A stretch of 64,000 nucleotides of DNA from Macrotrachela quadricornifera. Its lineage: Eukaryota > Rotifera > Eurotatoria > Philodinida > Philodinidae. The number at the start of each line of letters is the position of its first letter. The first letter of the stretch is position 1. The translations under genes were made by a program, and so were the position numbers. Where the stretch lies: NCBI GenBank assembly GCA_022393335.1, contig JAJEKB010018356.1, positions 59,439 to 123,438 on the forward strand, given 5' to 3'. Positions 22,857-33,545 of the stretch are shown here, in pieces. Under the pieces are notes generated by a model that saw nothing but the letters and a program-made list of their open reading frames with translations, did not search any database and was not told where the DNA came from.

Positions 22857-23757
22857 TGATTCTTCGTCTTAAGATTCTTTTGAACCACTTTTCATAGCAT
22901 TGGTAAAAATCTTCGTTTTTAAGACAGTCTATTTAAACTCGGGCAGCATCATGAAATGCATTAATGTTCTGAAAAGTTTTTCCACAAAGTTGTTTTTTAA
23001 TATTCCGAAATAGCCAGAAGTTGTACAAGCTCAAATTCGGTGAGAATACTGAACGAGCCATCAACTTAACATGGTAAGTATCTAAATATCTCATCGTTTG
23101 TGCTGCTTTGTGCACTGCTGTATTTTCATGGTGAATAATGAGATCATTGAGACATGGATGTTTCTCCACTTATTTCAAAACATTTGAAAAACATTCATTT
23201 GTATACCACTTAACTGTAATTGTTTTACTATTTTCAAGAAGAATGATTGTGCTAAAACCAGAATTCATAAAGAAAATTGTAAACATGTATTTTCCGACAA
23301 AATGTTGTCTATGAACTTTGATTGGACGAAGATCGTAGCTTGCCACTCAAACCTGACTTCGATGCTTCGTGCCTGGATCATAATAGTGAAGTACCAGCTT
23401 TCGTCACCAGTGAAAATGTCATACACGCTTTTTGATCTGCTGACATCGAACTTTCCGAGCATTTCCAGGCAATAATAAATACGATCCTGTTTTTGAGCTT
23501 CAGTTAAAAAATGAGGCACCCAACTACATGTAACCTTTCTTAAACCAAGATAATCATGGAGAAAAGATTCAATTTCTGCCGATCTAATCTACAATATGTC
23601 TTATATCTCTTGGTATATGGTATGTGGCATGTAGATCAACGTTGATTAGCTAACCGACAGCGTCGATGTTCTTTGGAGTGACTGGACTTCTTAGTCGCCC
23701 ACTACAAGGCTCATCTTCCAAATGATCATTGTTCCGGTTAAACTCAGCATACCAGGA
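22857..23757 (-). pseudogene. Decayed mariner-family transposase, truncated at the N-terminus
   Basis: On the minus strand, pieces in several frames follow the order of a mariner transposase: W-Y-A-E-F-N-R and D-E-P-C-S-G-R near 23750-23700; P-V-T-P near 23680; L-R-K-V-T with the PHFLTEAQKQDR block near 23510; the catalytic-type T-G-D-E-S-W block near 23410; H-H-E-N (for the usual HHDN) near 23120; and S-P-N-L-S-L-Y-N-F (for SPDLxPxDF) near 23020. Frameshifts and stops break the frame and the second and third acidic residues are altered, so it is dead. The 5' end of the gene is cut off by the palindromic element at 23758-24180. Confidence 0.9.
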
Positions 23758-24180
23758 GTGTCACAGATCCAAGAAATCGGGATCTTGGAGATCTCCTGGA
23801 AGATCTTCTCTATACAAGCATATTCACCCTACTTATATATTACACGTAGCCGATATAGCCTTTATCTCTACTAGAGATGCCTTATCCCCAATCAGATCTC
23901 TGAGAGAGATGCCGCATTTCCAGGATTTGCATCTCGTGATAAAAAATGTTTTTGATGGTGAGGGCGAAAACACAATCACAGGGTTCTTTGTCGATGAGGG
24001 TGAGGGCGAAAAGAGGGTCACGGGGCATCTCTCTAAGAGATCTGTTGGGAGATCCGGCATCTCTGTTAGATTGAAAGACTATATTAGCTACGTGTAATAT
24101 ATAAGTTGGATGAATGTGCTTGTATAGAGAAGATCTTCCAGAAGATCTCTAAGATCTCCGATTTCTCGGATCTGTGACAC
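23758..24180. mobile_element. 423-bp inverted-repeat element inserted into the mariner copy
   Basis: Starts GTGTCACAGATCC and ends with its perfect reverse complement. Arms of about 110 bp pair almost throughout, including GGAAGATCTTCTCTATACAAGCA and TATATATTACACGTAGC. A second inner inverted pair (CAGATCTCTGAGAGAGATGCC and GGCATCTCTCTAAGAGATCTG) surrounds a core with two GGTGAGGGCGAAAA words. The open frames in both directions inside it are by-products of the palindrome. No target duplication is evident. Confidence 0.85.
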
Positions 24181-24584
24181 CTCTCTTTATCTTGTTAGAA
24201 ATCGATATTCGTATTATTGTTCAATAATTATATCCAATAAAGTCTGAGACATTGATAACTGATCGATACTGTTATTGAGGATATAACTTACCATAGATAA
24301 ATTATTTTTCTAAAAGATTTGGTTGAATTAATCATATGATTTTTATTTCCTTTTGATCAAAAATACTAAATTATAAATGTGACTCTTTTCAATACGATGA
24401 TTGATTTAAATATATTTCTATAGTCGATTATATGCTATATGAAAATCAACCAAAAGTATCTCTTCCCATAATTCTGTCTAAAAAAAATGACATACGTAGG
24501 TATCAGTATTCAAAATTTATTCCAAAATACAGTGTAATCTATTAAAAAAATTTCCATAATAGTAATAGTTTTTTAAAAAATAAA
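24181..24584. other. Intergenic DNA between transposon cluster and GH3 gene
   Basis: AT-rich, no gene or repeat recognised. It should contain the 3' end of the GH3 transcript, which runs on the minus strand. Confidence 0.4.
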
Positions 24585-27349
24585 TTATGAATCAAAATCA
24601 ATAATAAGTGTTGCTTGTGCATATCTATCACGACTATTACCAATCCAAAAATTCATAATACCTGGTAATTGTTGTCGATTTGAATTTGGTATATCTCTAA
24701 TACGAAATGTAAATGAAATCATTTTTTCTTCATTTATTTCAAATGTTATTTTAGTAAATTGTAATAATTCACGTATTGGTAATTCAATTACAGTTGACTC
24801 TGGAAATTCATAATATAATTGTATAACATATTGTGCACGAAATGGACCTTGATTTATAATACGTATAGTTGCTACAATATCAGTATCGAGATTATTTATT
24901 TGATTAGGAAAAATGATTAATTCAGAATTAAATGTAAAATTTGAATAGGATAATCCATAACCAAATGGAAATAATGGTGGTGCTTTATTATAATCTAAAT
25001 ATCGATAGGTTCTTCCTGGTGATTTATTCATTGAATAATCATCTATTGGTAACATTTGACTTGTATTCATTTGTATTGTAAATGGTAAACAACCACTTGG
25101 AGCAGATAAACCAAATAATATATCAGCAATTGCATCACCACTTTGTCCAAAATAAGACATCCATAATAATGCTGCTTGATTTTTACTAATAATATATGGT
25201 TCTGATATTGGTGAACCAGATATAATTAGTATAGCAAATGGTTTATTTAATTGCATTAATAATTTAATTAATTCAAATTGTCCACCAGGTAATCTTAATG
25301 TATCACGATCTGTATCTTCTTCCTCAAAACTTTGATCTAAACCTCCAACAAATAAAATTATATCACTTTCATTAGATAATTTTACAGCATGTGCAAAATC
25401 TTCATCACTCGTATTTGTTCTTGATGCACCCCATGTATGAACAACGCTTATATTATATTTTAATGCAATTGATTGTATACCATCTAATGTTGTTATCCAT
25501 CTACTTGGTGTACCATGATATGTATGTGCTTGAACACTTCTATCATTTGATGATGGACCAATAACTGCAATTTGTTTTATTTTTGTTATATTAAATGGTA
25601 AAGTTTTATTTGGATTTTGTAATAAAACAATTGATTCACTAACAATTTGTTTTGTTAATAATTTATGTTCTAAACTATCAACAATTGAATATGGTATTGA
25701 AGAATATGGATCAGTACCAATTGGATCAAAATTTCCACTTAAAAATCTTGAACGTAAACCTCGACTTATAGCTAAATTAATTATATCATTATTAACAAAA
25801 CCATATGTAAATGCTTTATGTAATAATTTAAATTCTGCACCACAATTAATATCATTACCAGACGATACAGATATGGCAACAGCTTGTTCTAATGTTGCTG
25901 TATAATGAAATGCTGATTGTATTTCAGATACAGGATCACAATCACCTGAAAAAAAACAAGTAGAAGAATAAAAAGAAAAAAAACTGAAATTTATTAAAAC
26001 AAAAATAATTTAACTAATAACATAACCAGTAAAATTCCATTCATTACGTAATACATCATTTAATAAATATTTATTTGCTGCTGATGGTATACCATTTACT
26101 GCACTTATTGCACTCATTACACCAACAATTGCTTTTTCGTCAACAAGTTTTTTCCATACAGGTAAATATGTTATTCTAAAAATAATAATAAATAAATTCT
26201 AATATAAATACATTATTTGTTTGTAACCTTAAATCAGCATCAGAAATAATTGCATTAAAAGTAAATCTACCATTATCAGGACCATCATAATCAATAAAAT
26301 GTCTTAAAAATAGAATAATAAAAATGAATTAATTGTTGAAATAAATATTCAAAACTTCTAATAAATACATTTACAATATTATATTTAAAAAAAAATAAAA
26401 TTTTTTTTTCCAGTAATCTTATATGAAAAAATAAATACAAAATAGTTATTTTTAATAATATATTCTTAAAATTTTACCTCATAACAGGTATAACTTTATA
26501 AATTCCATGTTCTAATTGTGTATCTTCTAATTTTGCATAACCCATAAGACCTTTATTAAAAGCTACTGCTATTTCACCAGTTAATATTGGACATTCACCT
26601 TTTAATAGACAAAAAATATATATATATTAAATTATAATTTATTTATTTACCATATGTTTCTGGTACTCTTCCCCATCTTGGATCTCTAGCAATATTAATC
26701 ACACTTGATGCACCAGTTTTATAATCAACACTTTTATTTTTATAATTATAATGTATTGCCATAGATTCATCACTAATCATAATACCAGATTGAAAAATTA
26801 AATTTTTATTCCATGTTGAAGCAATACCTGTACCTTGTGGTAATACAGAAACATTTCCATCAATTACAGAACTATAACAATTAATATTACAACCATTTGA
26901 TGCTGATCGATAAACATATCCTTGTCCTATCCAATTATAACTACGAATATTTAAACGGGGAATAGCTAAATTAGGTAATTCTCCATCTATAAAAGACAAT
27001 CGAGAGATAATTGATAATTTTTATATTTTATATTTAAATTAGTAAAATAATACCTGGCGTTGATCCATCCATCCATAACATATTAATCTTAAGTACAAAA
27101 AAAAAGATGAAGAGACATAATAATAATTAATATCAATAAGATAATTATAAAAATAAATTTTATCATTACCTTTTCTTCTAGCGTTAACAATGACATAAGA
27201 TTATCTAATCTTATATCAATTGGTAATGTTGGATCTTGAAATGGATAATCATACTTTATTGTACATACATATTTATGATATTGATACATATAAAACATTA
27301 TACATGTGATTGGAAAAATAAAAAATAATAATAAAATAATTGGTTTCAT
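24585..27349 (-). CDS. Glycoside hydrolase family 3 (beta-xylosidase/beta-glucosidase type), 7 exons
   Basis: Predicted 751 residues from exons 27349-27170, 27087-27054, 26986-26651, 26598-26478, 26302-26228, 26175-26027 and 25945-24585 (minus strand; phases agree). The N-terminus (residues 1-25) is a hydrophobic signal peptide or anchor, so the enzyme probably acts in the secretory path or outside the cell. GH3 blocks in order: L-T-L-E-E-K then M-L-W; R-D-P-R-W-G-R-V-P-E-T-Y-G; V-M-R-H-F-I-D-Y; V-N-G-I-P-S-A-A-N; G-D-C-D-P, where the Asp equivalent to the GH3 nucleophile (SDxD region) is expected, followed by N-D-I-N-C-G; then the C-terminal alpha/beta sandwich and fibronectin-III-like domain (F-P-F-G-Y-G-L-S-Y). 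Length fits the family. It would release terminal xylose or glucose from beta-linked oligosaccharides; the exact substrate cannot be told. Bdelloids are known to hold many acquired plant-wall enzymes, but this copy has host-type introns. Confidence 0.9.
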
Positions 27350-29019
27350 TTTTTAATTTTATCTAGAAAATTTAAAAAAATAAATAAATCTTGAGAAATT
27401 TCTATACAATATATTATTATATATTTGATGAATATGTATGTCATAAGTATACTACTGTTTTATAGAATTTTACAAATTTATTGTCTGAAAAATTCATTCC
27501 GAATAAACATTAGTTTCTATTTAATAGACTTAGTCTTATGCATACAATTACTGTCAAGTTCTTAATTATATCTTCGGAAATAGAACAAACGATGGAACTT
27601 AAAAATATACAGAGCTTTTGTCCTATTAATAATGTTTTCTTCAGCAATGAATGCCATTGTATTTTTAAGTATCTCATTAAAAATTATATTAAAACATACT
27701 AGATTTATTTTCTTATTCTTTTTTTCGAGATTTTTTCTAAATTCAAAATTTTAAGTTTTTTTTTCGGTATGATATTGTTAATTTATTCGAAAAAACATTG
27801 TCAATTCAACATGAAATTCGTCTAAATTAATTTTGTATTATAACCTACATTTTTAAACGATCACATAATGACAGAAAAAAGTATGATAAAAATGTCATAA
27901 TTTATATATTTACCTAGTATGTCTATGACACATAAAAATAGGGTTCATACGAGAAGACCAAATGTGGAAAGAAAAAATAAGGAATAAAGGAAAAGAAAAA
28001 AAACGTGCCTGTATATTTAATAAATATAACTAAACCAAAACGAACGACGGCATGTTTATATCGTTCTTCATCTTTTTCTTTTTACACTCAAGTTTTTTTT
28101 TGGTTATCTTATGTTCTTCTCTATTTTGCACATTACTTATCTATGGACAAGAAATTATCATATTTTCAATATTATTTTATGTATTTGACATAAGGTAATA
28201 TAAAAATGATTTTCTTAAGAGTCATAGTTTTTTAAATGCAACTATTCTGTTACAAAGTGAAAGTATGTGTACGTGCAAAGCTCAATTTAGAAATTGCATG
28301 TATTATTATATTTTATTTTTAATATGATATTTGGACTCTCATGGAAACAGTATTGAATTATAATTTTATATCTTTTGTGACAGAAAATGATACTCAGATT
28401 GAAATTTGTATGAGTTATCTTTTTATTTTTAAGAACTTAAAATCTCTTCAAAAAAGAAAATTGAGTTTTTATGAAGAAATTAAATTTATAATTTTTACAT
28501 GGTTGCAAGAAAGAACGGAAAAATACTATGAAAATAAATAAAACGCTTGTCTTCTTAAAAAAAATAGAATAATTTTTGTATGACCAAAAACATCATAGAA
28601 AACAGAATGAGAAGGTACTTTCCATAATTTTAACACAAAAAAAGTACTGTAATAAATCTAATCTTATACTTATTTTTTATTTTAGAAAGAAATTTTAATA
28701 TATTTATGCATGATTGAGCAATTGTTTCCAATAACTTTTTTGGATTGTTTTGAAGTATACTAACTTGAAATATTTCCTCATTCAAAACGAAGTAGAATTT
28801 TTTTTTATTAAATTTAACAGTTTTAAATGAAATAGTGTATGTTTTTATTTTCCATTGATCATGATTGATATCAAAATTGTTTTTTTTCTAGTATTGTGAT
28901 CGTAACATTACGAATAATTTTATCCAAAAGATTGGAATAAATATCAGGTTGGTACAGCATTTTTTGCGTTCTTTTAAAATTTTTTCATTATTTATGAACT
29001 TTAAGATTACCACTAACTT
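27350..29019. other. AT-rich intergenic region, nothing recognised
   Basis: Contains the GH3 promoter side. Long T and A runs, no gene motif; the short frames at 28005-28193 and 28341-28541 are low-complexity and lack splice context or homology. Confidence 0.5.
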
Positions 29020-29740
29020 TCAACAATATATGCTCCATTGCAATCTATGTTTTCTTACACAATTGACTAGAAAGAGAATGCAACAGATGGTAGTCCGTTG
29101 AAGCCAAGCCTGGAGAATATGGTAGACGTAGAAGCGTCATCTATCCAAGGTTAAATAATTTTTCATGCACTGACTTTGCAATGAGAAGTCTGACGTTGTC
29201 ATTAAAAGCATAAATTCTATCCTGCTTCTCCTGGAGTTTCGCTACAAACTCGGTCCAATTGCTAACATCTTCACCAAATACTCAGCATAATCTTCTTTGA
29301 ATGAAGGTCATTTTTGAGCATTATTACATCTCTTTGTTCAACTCCTAGCTACTGTCGCTGGTGCGTATGATTCACATACAACATCCACTTTTCATCGCTG
29401 GTAATAAAGTTGAGGACCCATCGGTAGTTGCGATGAAACATCATATATTCCACACAAGCGTCAACCTTGTATGGAGATGGTGTGGTGAAAAATCATCTGA
29501 TATCCAAACTCTATATGTACACGTTTTACCTCTCTTCTTTTTCGGCAAGTTGCTTAAAGACATTTATATTCATCTTTACTACTGTTCTGGTATGAGGTAA
29601 ATCGTCAAGTTCGAAGTTATCATCCATGAACCGATTGAACCAGTCATATTGCGTATGTTCCTTGCTTCTTTGCAACTCAAATGAAATTTATGAAGCAGAA
29701 GCATTTGCAGCTCTTTACGAGATATCCTTTTTTCTAATTC
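29020..29740 (-). pseudogene. Second decayed mariner (mos1-like) transposase
   Basis: Read on the minus strand, blocks in shifting frames keep mariner order. An N-terminal helix-turn-helix region has W-F-N-R-F near 29630. The catalytic core follows with S-D-E-K-W-M-L-Y-V-N-H near 29390. Then come L-H-S-K-K-I-M-L-S-I-W near 29285 and L-P-Y-S-P-G-L-A-S-T-D-Y-H-L near 29110. Multiple stops and frameshifts, and Gly in place of Asp in the SPDL block, show it is inactive. It differs clearly from the mariner at 22857-23757 (DEKW with YVN here, DESWYF there), so the two come from separate lineages. Confidence 0.85.
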
Positions 29741-29897
29741 AAGAAACTTCTAGAACTTTCGCTACGTTTTTAGGAAACTTTTTAAAAAAACGCAAAAAAT
29801 TTCATCACAACCCAATGCAAATCTTTGATCTATAGTACTTTTTTGTTACAATTATAACAATAACAGCACATCATATAATTGTTTTAGCATTTTCTTC

Positions 29898-29990
29898 TCA
29901 ATCATCATCATCATATGGTGGTATTAATTTATTAAAAGCTACTGAAATACCATTTTGAAAACGTTCTCGAATATTTGTGTTAAATGTTTT
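29898..29990 (-). pseudogene. Possible orphan terminal exon (31 codons)
   Basis: A minus-strand frame follows an AG acceptor (TTTTATAG) and reads K-T-F-N-T-N-I-R-E-R-F-Q-N-G-I-S and so on to P-P-Y-D-D-D-D-stop. It reads like protein rather than random AT DNA. No matching upstream exon was found. N-x-R-E-R plus A-F-N-K-L is faintly like the start of a basic helix-loop-helix, but too short to name. It may be a gene fragment. Confidence 0.25.
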
Positions 29991-30947
29991 CTATAAAATA
30001 TATATTCTTGTAGAACTTACGTATATTTTTCTAAAGAAAATAGTGAATGTAAGTTTTAATTAGAGATTTTAGAGCTCTTTCTCACTCTCCTCTCATCATA
30101 CAGAGGATCCTATTATGGATAGTAGCAACTAAGATCGATGGTCAATCAGTAGGTTCTCTAGGAATCTAAATTGTTAAAAATAAACTTCTTCAATTATGAA
30201 TATTGTATATTTATTATTTCTGAAGAGAAAAGAGAAAAGTTAAATGAAATATTAGATTTTTACCTCTACATAAGAAAGATTAGTATATTCTCTTTTTAAC
30301 GTATTCTGTTAAAAAATCTTTCAATAAAATATGCTAAATTTATTTTATTAATAATATATTATTATTCTTGATATGGTATAAATAATGTCATATTAATGTG
30401 TGAATATTTGAAAAATTTTCATGTTCATTTGCCATGAAATAAGAATAAATAATTGTCTGTAGGACATTGTCATCTCAACTAAAATTTCTACATAATATCA
30501 TTAACAACTGCCCATAGCTATTCATATTTTTCTATATTATAGATAAAAAATAGTTATAATATGAACTTAATTTAAGTTTACAGCAACTTATGCCACATAT
30601 TTACTTGATTATATAGTTTATATTCGATTGACGTGGTGGTATGAGTCATTTATGTTTGACTACTAAATGTTAGCGCCATCTATTTAACTAGTAAATAAAG
30701 AATTATATTAATAAATATTCTTAACAATAAAATAATATTATATTTAACTAATTTAAATTATTTAAACTTTATTAGAAAAATAAATACCATGTTGATATTT
30801 GTTCACCAATTAGAATCAATCTAAATTGTTTACGATTTTCATTATTATTATTATTACATATACGTTATCGTTCGCTGGAATTAAGTTCTTTTATTACAAT
30901 TAATAAATCTTCTTTTTCAATTTTCAGATCATCAAACGAAAGCAAAG
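29991..30947. other. Upstream region of RPSA
   Basis: Non-coding, AT-rich. Just before the RPSA start codon lies a pyrimidine tract and AG (TTCTTTTTCAATTTTCAG, ending at 30927), followed by a 20-nt leader. This could be the acceptor of a 5'-UTR intron or of spliced-leader trans-splicing, which is known in bdelloids. Confidence 0.45.
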
Positions 30948-32063
30948 ATGACATCTGGCTATTCAGTACTTCAATTAAAAGAAGACGATGTACTTAAAAT
31001 CCTTGCAGCACAACTTCATGTTGGCTCAAAAGATGTTGATTATCAAATGGACACATATGTATGGAAGAAAAAACCAAGAAATGAAGGTTCATCAATAATC
31101 AACATCCGTAAATTTTGGGAAAAACTTTTACTTGCTGCTCGGGCTATTGTCGCCGTTGAAAACCCGGCTGATGTTTGTGCCATTTCATGTCAACCCCAAG
31201 GTAAATGAATTTTTTTGTACAAAAAATTATTTATTTCCTAATATTTTTAATCAAATAGGACAACGTGCTGTTTTGAAATTCGCAAAATATACAGGTGCTA
31301 CAGCTATTGGTAAGAACAAGTCAACATATGAAAATAAATAAAATAAAATATTTTTTTTTCTTTAATAGCTGGTCGTTTTACACCTGGTTCATTTACAAAT
31401 CAAATTCAAGCTGCATTCAAAGAACCACGTCTCATTATTATTACTAATCCAAATGTTGATCATCAAGCTGTTAGTGAAGCTTCATTTGTCAATATTCCAG
31501 TTATTGCCTTTTGTGACCCATCAACGTCACTTCGATATATTGATATTGCTATTCCATCTAACAATAAGGTATAATTAAATTTGTAATAATTTAATTTCTT
31601 TATAATCATTTTTCTAGGCTAATAAATCAATTGGTCTTATGTGGTGGTTCTTAACACGTGAAGTACTTCGTTTACGTGGACAAATTAACCGTCAAGCACC
31701 ATGGGAAGTTATGGTTGATTTATTTTTCTATCGTGATCCAGAAGAAGTAAAAAATTTCGACTAAAAAAATATATTTTCTTTTCAAACATTTTTTCTTTTA
31801 TTTCTTTACTTTTAAAGACCGAAAAAGAAGATCAAGTTGGTCCTACTGGTCAAGATCGTGATGCACAACATGGATTAGAACAAAATTATTATGATGATGG
31901 ACCATCAATGATGCCTGCTTCAGAAAGTTTTGCAGGTAATCAAGACAATTGGGGTGCATCTGCAGCTGATGGTTGGGGTGCAGCAGCAGCTGCAACCGGT
32001 GGTGCCGATGCAAGTGACTGGACTGCACCAGCTCCAGCCACTACTGGTTCTGGTGCCTGGTGA
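30948..32063 (+). CDS. RPSA: 40S ribosomal protein SA (uS2, laminin-receptor homologue), 5 exons
   Basis: Predicted 292 residues from exons 30948-31200, 31259-31309, 31379-31568 (acceptor seen at 31367-31368, so the exon most likely begins at 31369), 31618-31746 and 31818-32063. The protein matches uS2/RPSA along its length: L-K-E-D-D-V-L-K near the N-terminus, [36 protein letters not shown], and N-K-S-I-G-L-M-W-W. The acidic Trp-rich tail carries D-N-W, D-G-W and D-W-T repeats, as in animals. It is a component of the small ribosomal subunit needed for 18S rRNA maturation. It is strongly conserved and less AT-rich than neighbours, as expected for a highly expressed gene. Introns are short (47-71 bp). 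Confidence 0.97.
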
Positions 32064-32665
32064 TTTTGTTAAATCATTGTTTTTCATAAACACCGTTATG
32101 CCTAATAGAAGAATAAGAACTATATTACTACAAATAAACAACAATATCAACAACAGTAGTAGTAATACAGTGTTATATCATTAGGCTCAAATTAAATAAA
32201 AAAAAAAGAAACAAAAAAATATAATTTCAACATATATAATGTTTTTCTTTTATTTGCTTCAGTTGAATAATTTTTATTGTGTCTCAGTAAAGATGTAAAA
32301 ATAGGAATTGGTAGAGATCACACGTTTGAAGTTGTTGAGTCATCTGAATATAACAAAAAAAAAAGGAGGAAGACGATAGAGAATAATGAAAAAGGCAATG
32401 TTTGACGAGGAGAATGTCTATAAAAGCAAACGAAGAGACAAGACTAAGCACGAATAAGTGTCTTTCTGTTCTTTTATTTTATTTTGTTATTGCTACAAAG
32501 TACACATGCCTACATATTTTGATACGATAAATAGTGTTAGCAGTCGAATGAGTGTCAACATATCAAGTTGATGAAAAAAATACATCGTTACAAATATTAG
32601 TAGAGAAAAAAAAATGTTTTCTTTATTATTGTAGATTATTAATTTCTTCTTATATTAAAAAAAAA
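32064..32665. other. Spacer between RPSA and the PITP gene
   Basis: 3'-UTR of RPSA and promoter/leader of the next gene. An open frame runs from 32552 into the PITP gene, but its translation upstream of 32666 has no PITP similarity, so it is treated as leader. A TTATTATTGTAG acceptor-like sequence near 32632 could be a leader splice or trans-splice site. Confidence 0.4.
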
Positions 32666-33545
32666 ATGCTTATCACGGAATTTCGAATTATTTTACCAAT
32701 GTCTGTTGAAGAATATCAAGTTGCACAATTATTTGCAACAGCTGAAGTATCTAAACAAAATACTGGTGGTGGTGAAGGTGTAGAAATTCTTGCTAATGAA
32801 CCATTTCAAAAACCTGCATCAGAAGGATTTCTTGGCAAATATAATACTGGTCAATATACAAAAAAAATTTATCATTTAGGTTCACGTGTGCCAAGTTGGG
32901 TTCGTATGTTATTTTCTGATTCAAGTTTATCAATGCATGAAGAAGCATGGAATGCATATCCATACTGTAAAACAGTTTTAACAAATCCATATATGAAAGA
33001 TAATATGATTATTGATATATCAACATTACATTTACCAGATCGTGGTCAATCGGAAAATGTCCATCAATTAACCGGTGATGAACTTAAAAAACGTAATATT
33101 GTTTATATTAATATTGCTGACAAAGTTAGTCGAGCTGATTATAAACCCGAAGATGATCCAGAAAAATATAAATCAGTAAAAACTGGTCGTGGTCCACTTT
33201 TATCTACTGAACAATGGTTTAAAACATGTGAACCATATATGTAAATATAATTTGATAGAAAAGAAAAACAATAAATTTATATAAAATTTTTCTTATTTTA
33301 GGTGTTGTTATAAATTGGTTCGAGAAAAATTTAAATGGTTTGGTCTTCAAACACGTGTTGAAAGTTTAATTATGAATCAAGAAGAACGTTTATTCCGTAA
33401 TTTTCATCGGCAATTATTTTGTTGGACAGATAAATGGTATGGATTAACAATGCAAGATATTCGGGCACTTGAAGCAGCAGCAGTTGAAGAACTTAATAAA
33501 GAACGTGCAACAGGTGAAAAAAAAGGCTTTACAACAGAAGATTAA
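32666..33545 (+). CDS. Class I phosphatidylinositol transfer protein, 2 exons
   Basis: Predicted 272 residues from exons 32666-33240 and 33302-33545; the intron splits the Met codon before C-C-Y-K-L-V. The start at 32666 gives the usual class I N-terminus (E-F-R-I-I-L-P-M-S-V-E-E-Y-Q). Diagnostic blocks: T-G-G-G-E-G-V-E, G-Q-Y-T-K-K-I-Y-H-L, W-N-A-Y-P-Y-C, D-P-E-K-Y-K-S with K-T-G-R-G-P-L, K-F-K-W-F-G-L-Q, and N-F-H-R-Q-L-F-C-W. These proteins shuttle phosphatidylinositol and phosphatidylcholine between membranes and support phosphoinositide signalling. There is no DDHD/LNS2 extension, so it is the small soluble PITPNA/PITPNB type rather than RdgB. An insertion of about eight residues before G-Q-Y-T (around residues 49-57) is unusual compared with vertebrate forms. 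Confidence 0.95.

Noticed and set aside
23729..24097. 122-codon plus-strand frame as a gene
   Set aside because: It lies almost wholly inside a palindromic element; an opposite-strand frame exists over the same palindrome, so it is a by-product.
32552..32665. N-terminal extension of the PITP gene
   Set aside because: The extra 38 codons have no PITP similarity and contain a likely acceptor; the ATG at 32666 gives the normal family start.
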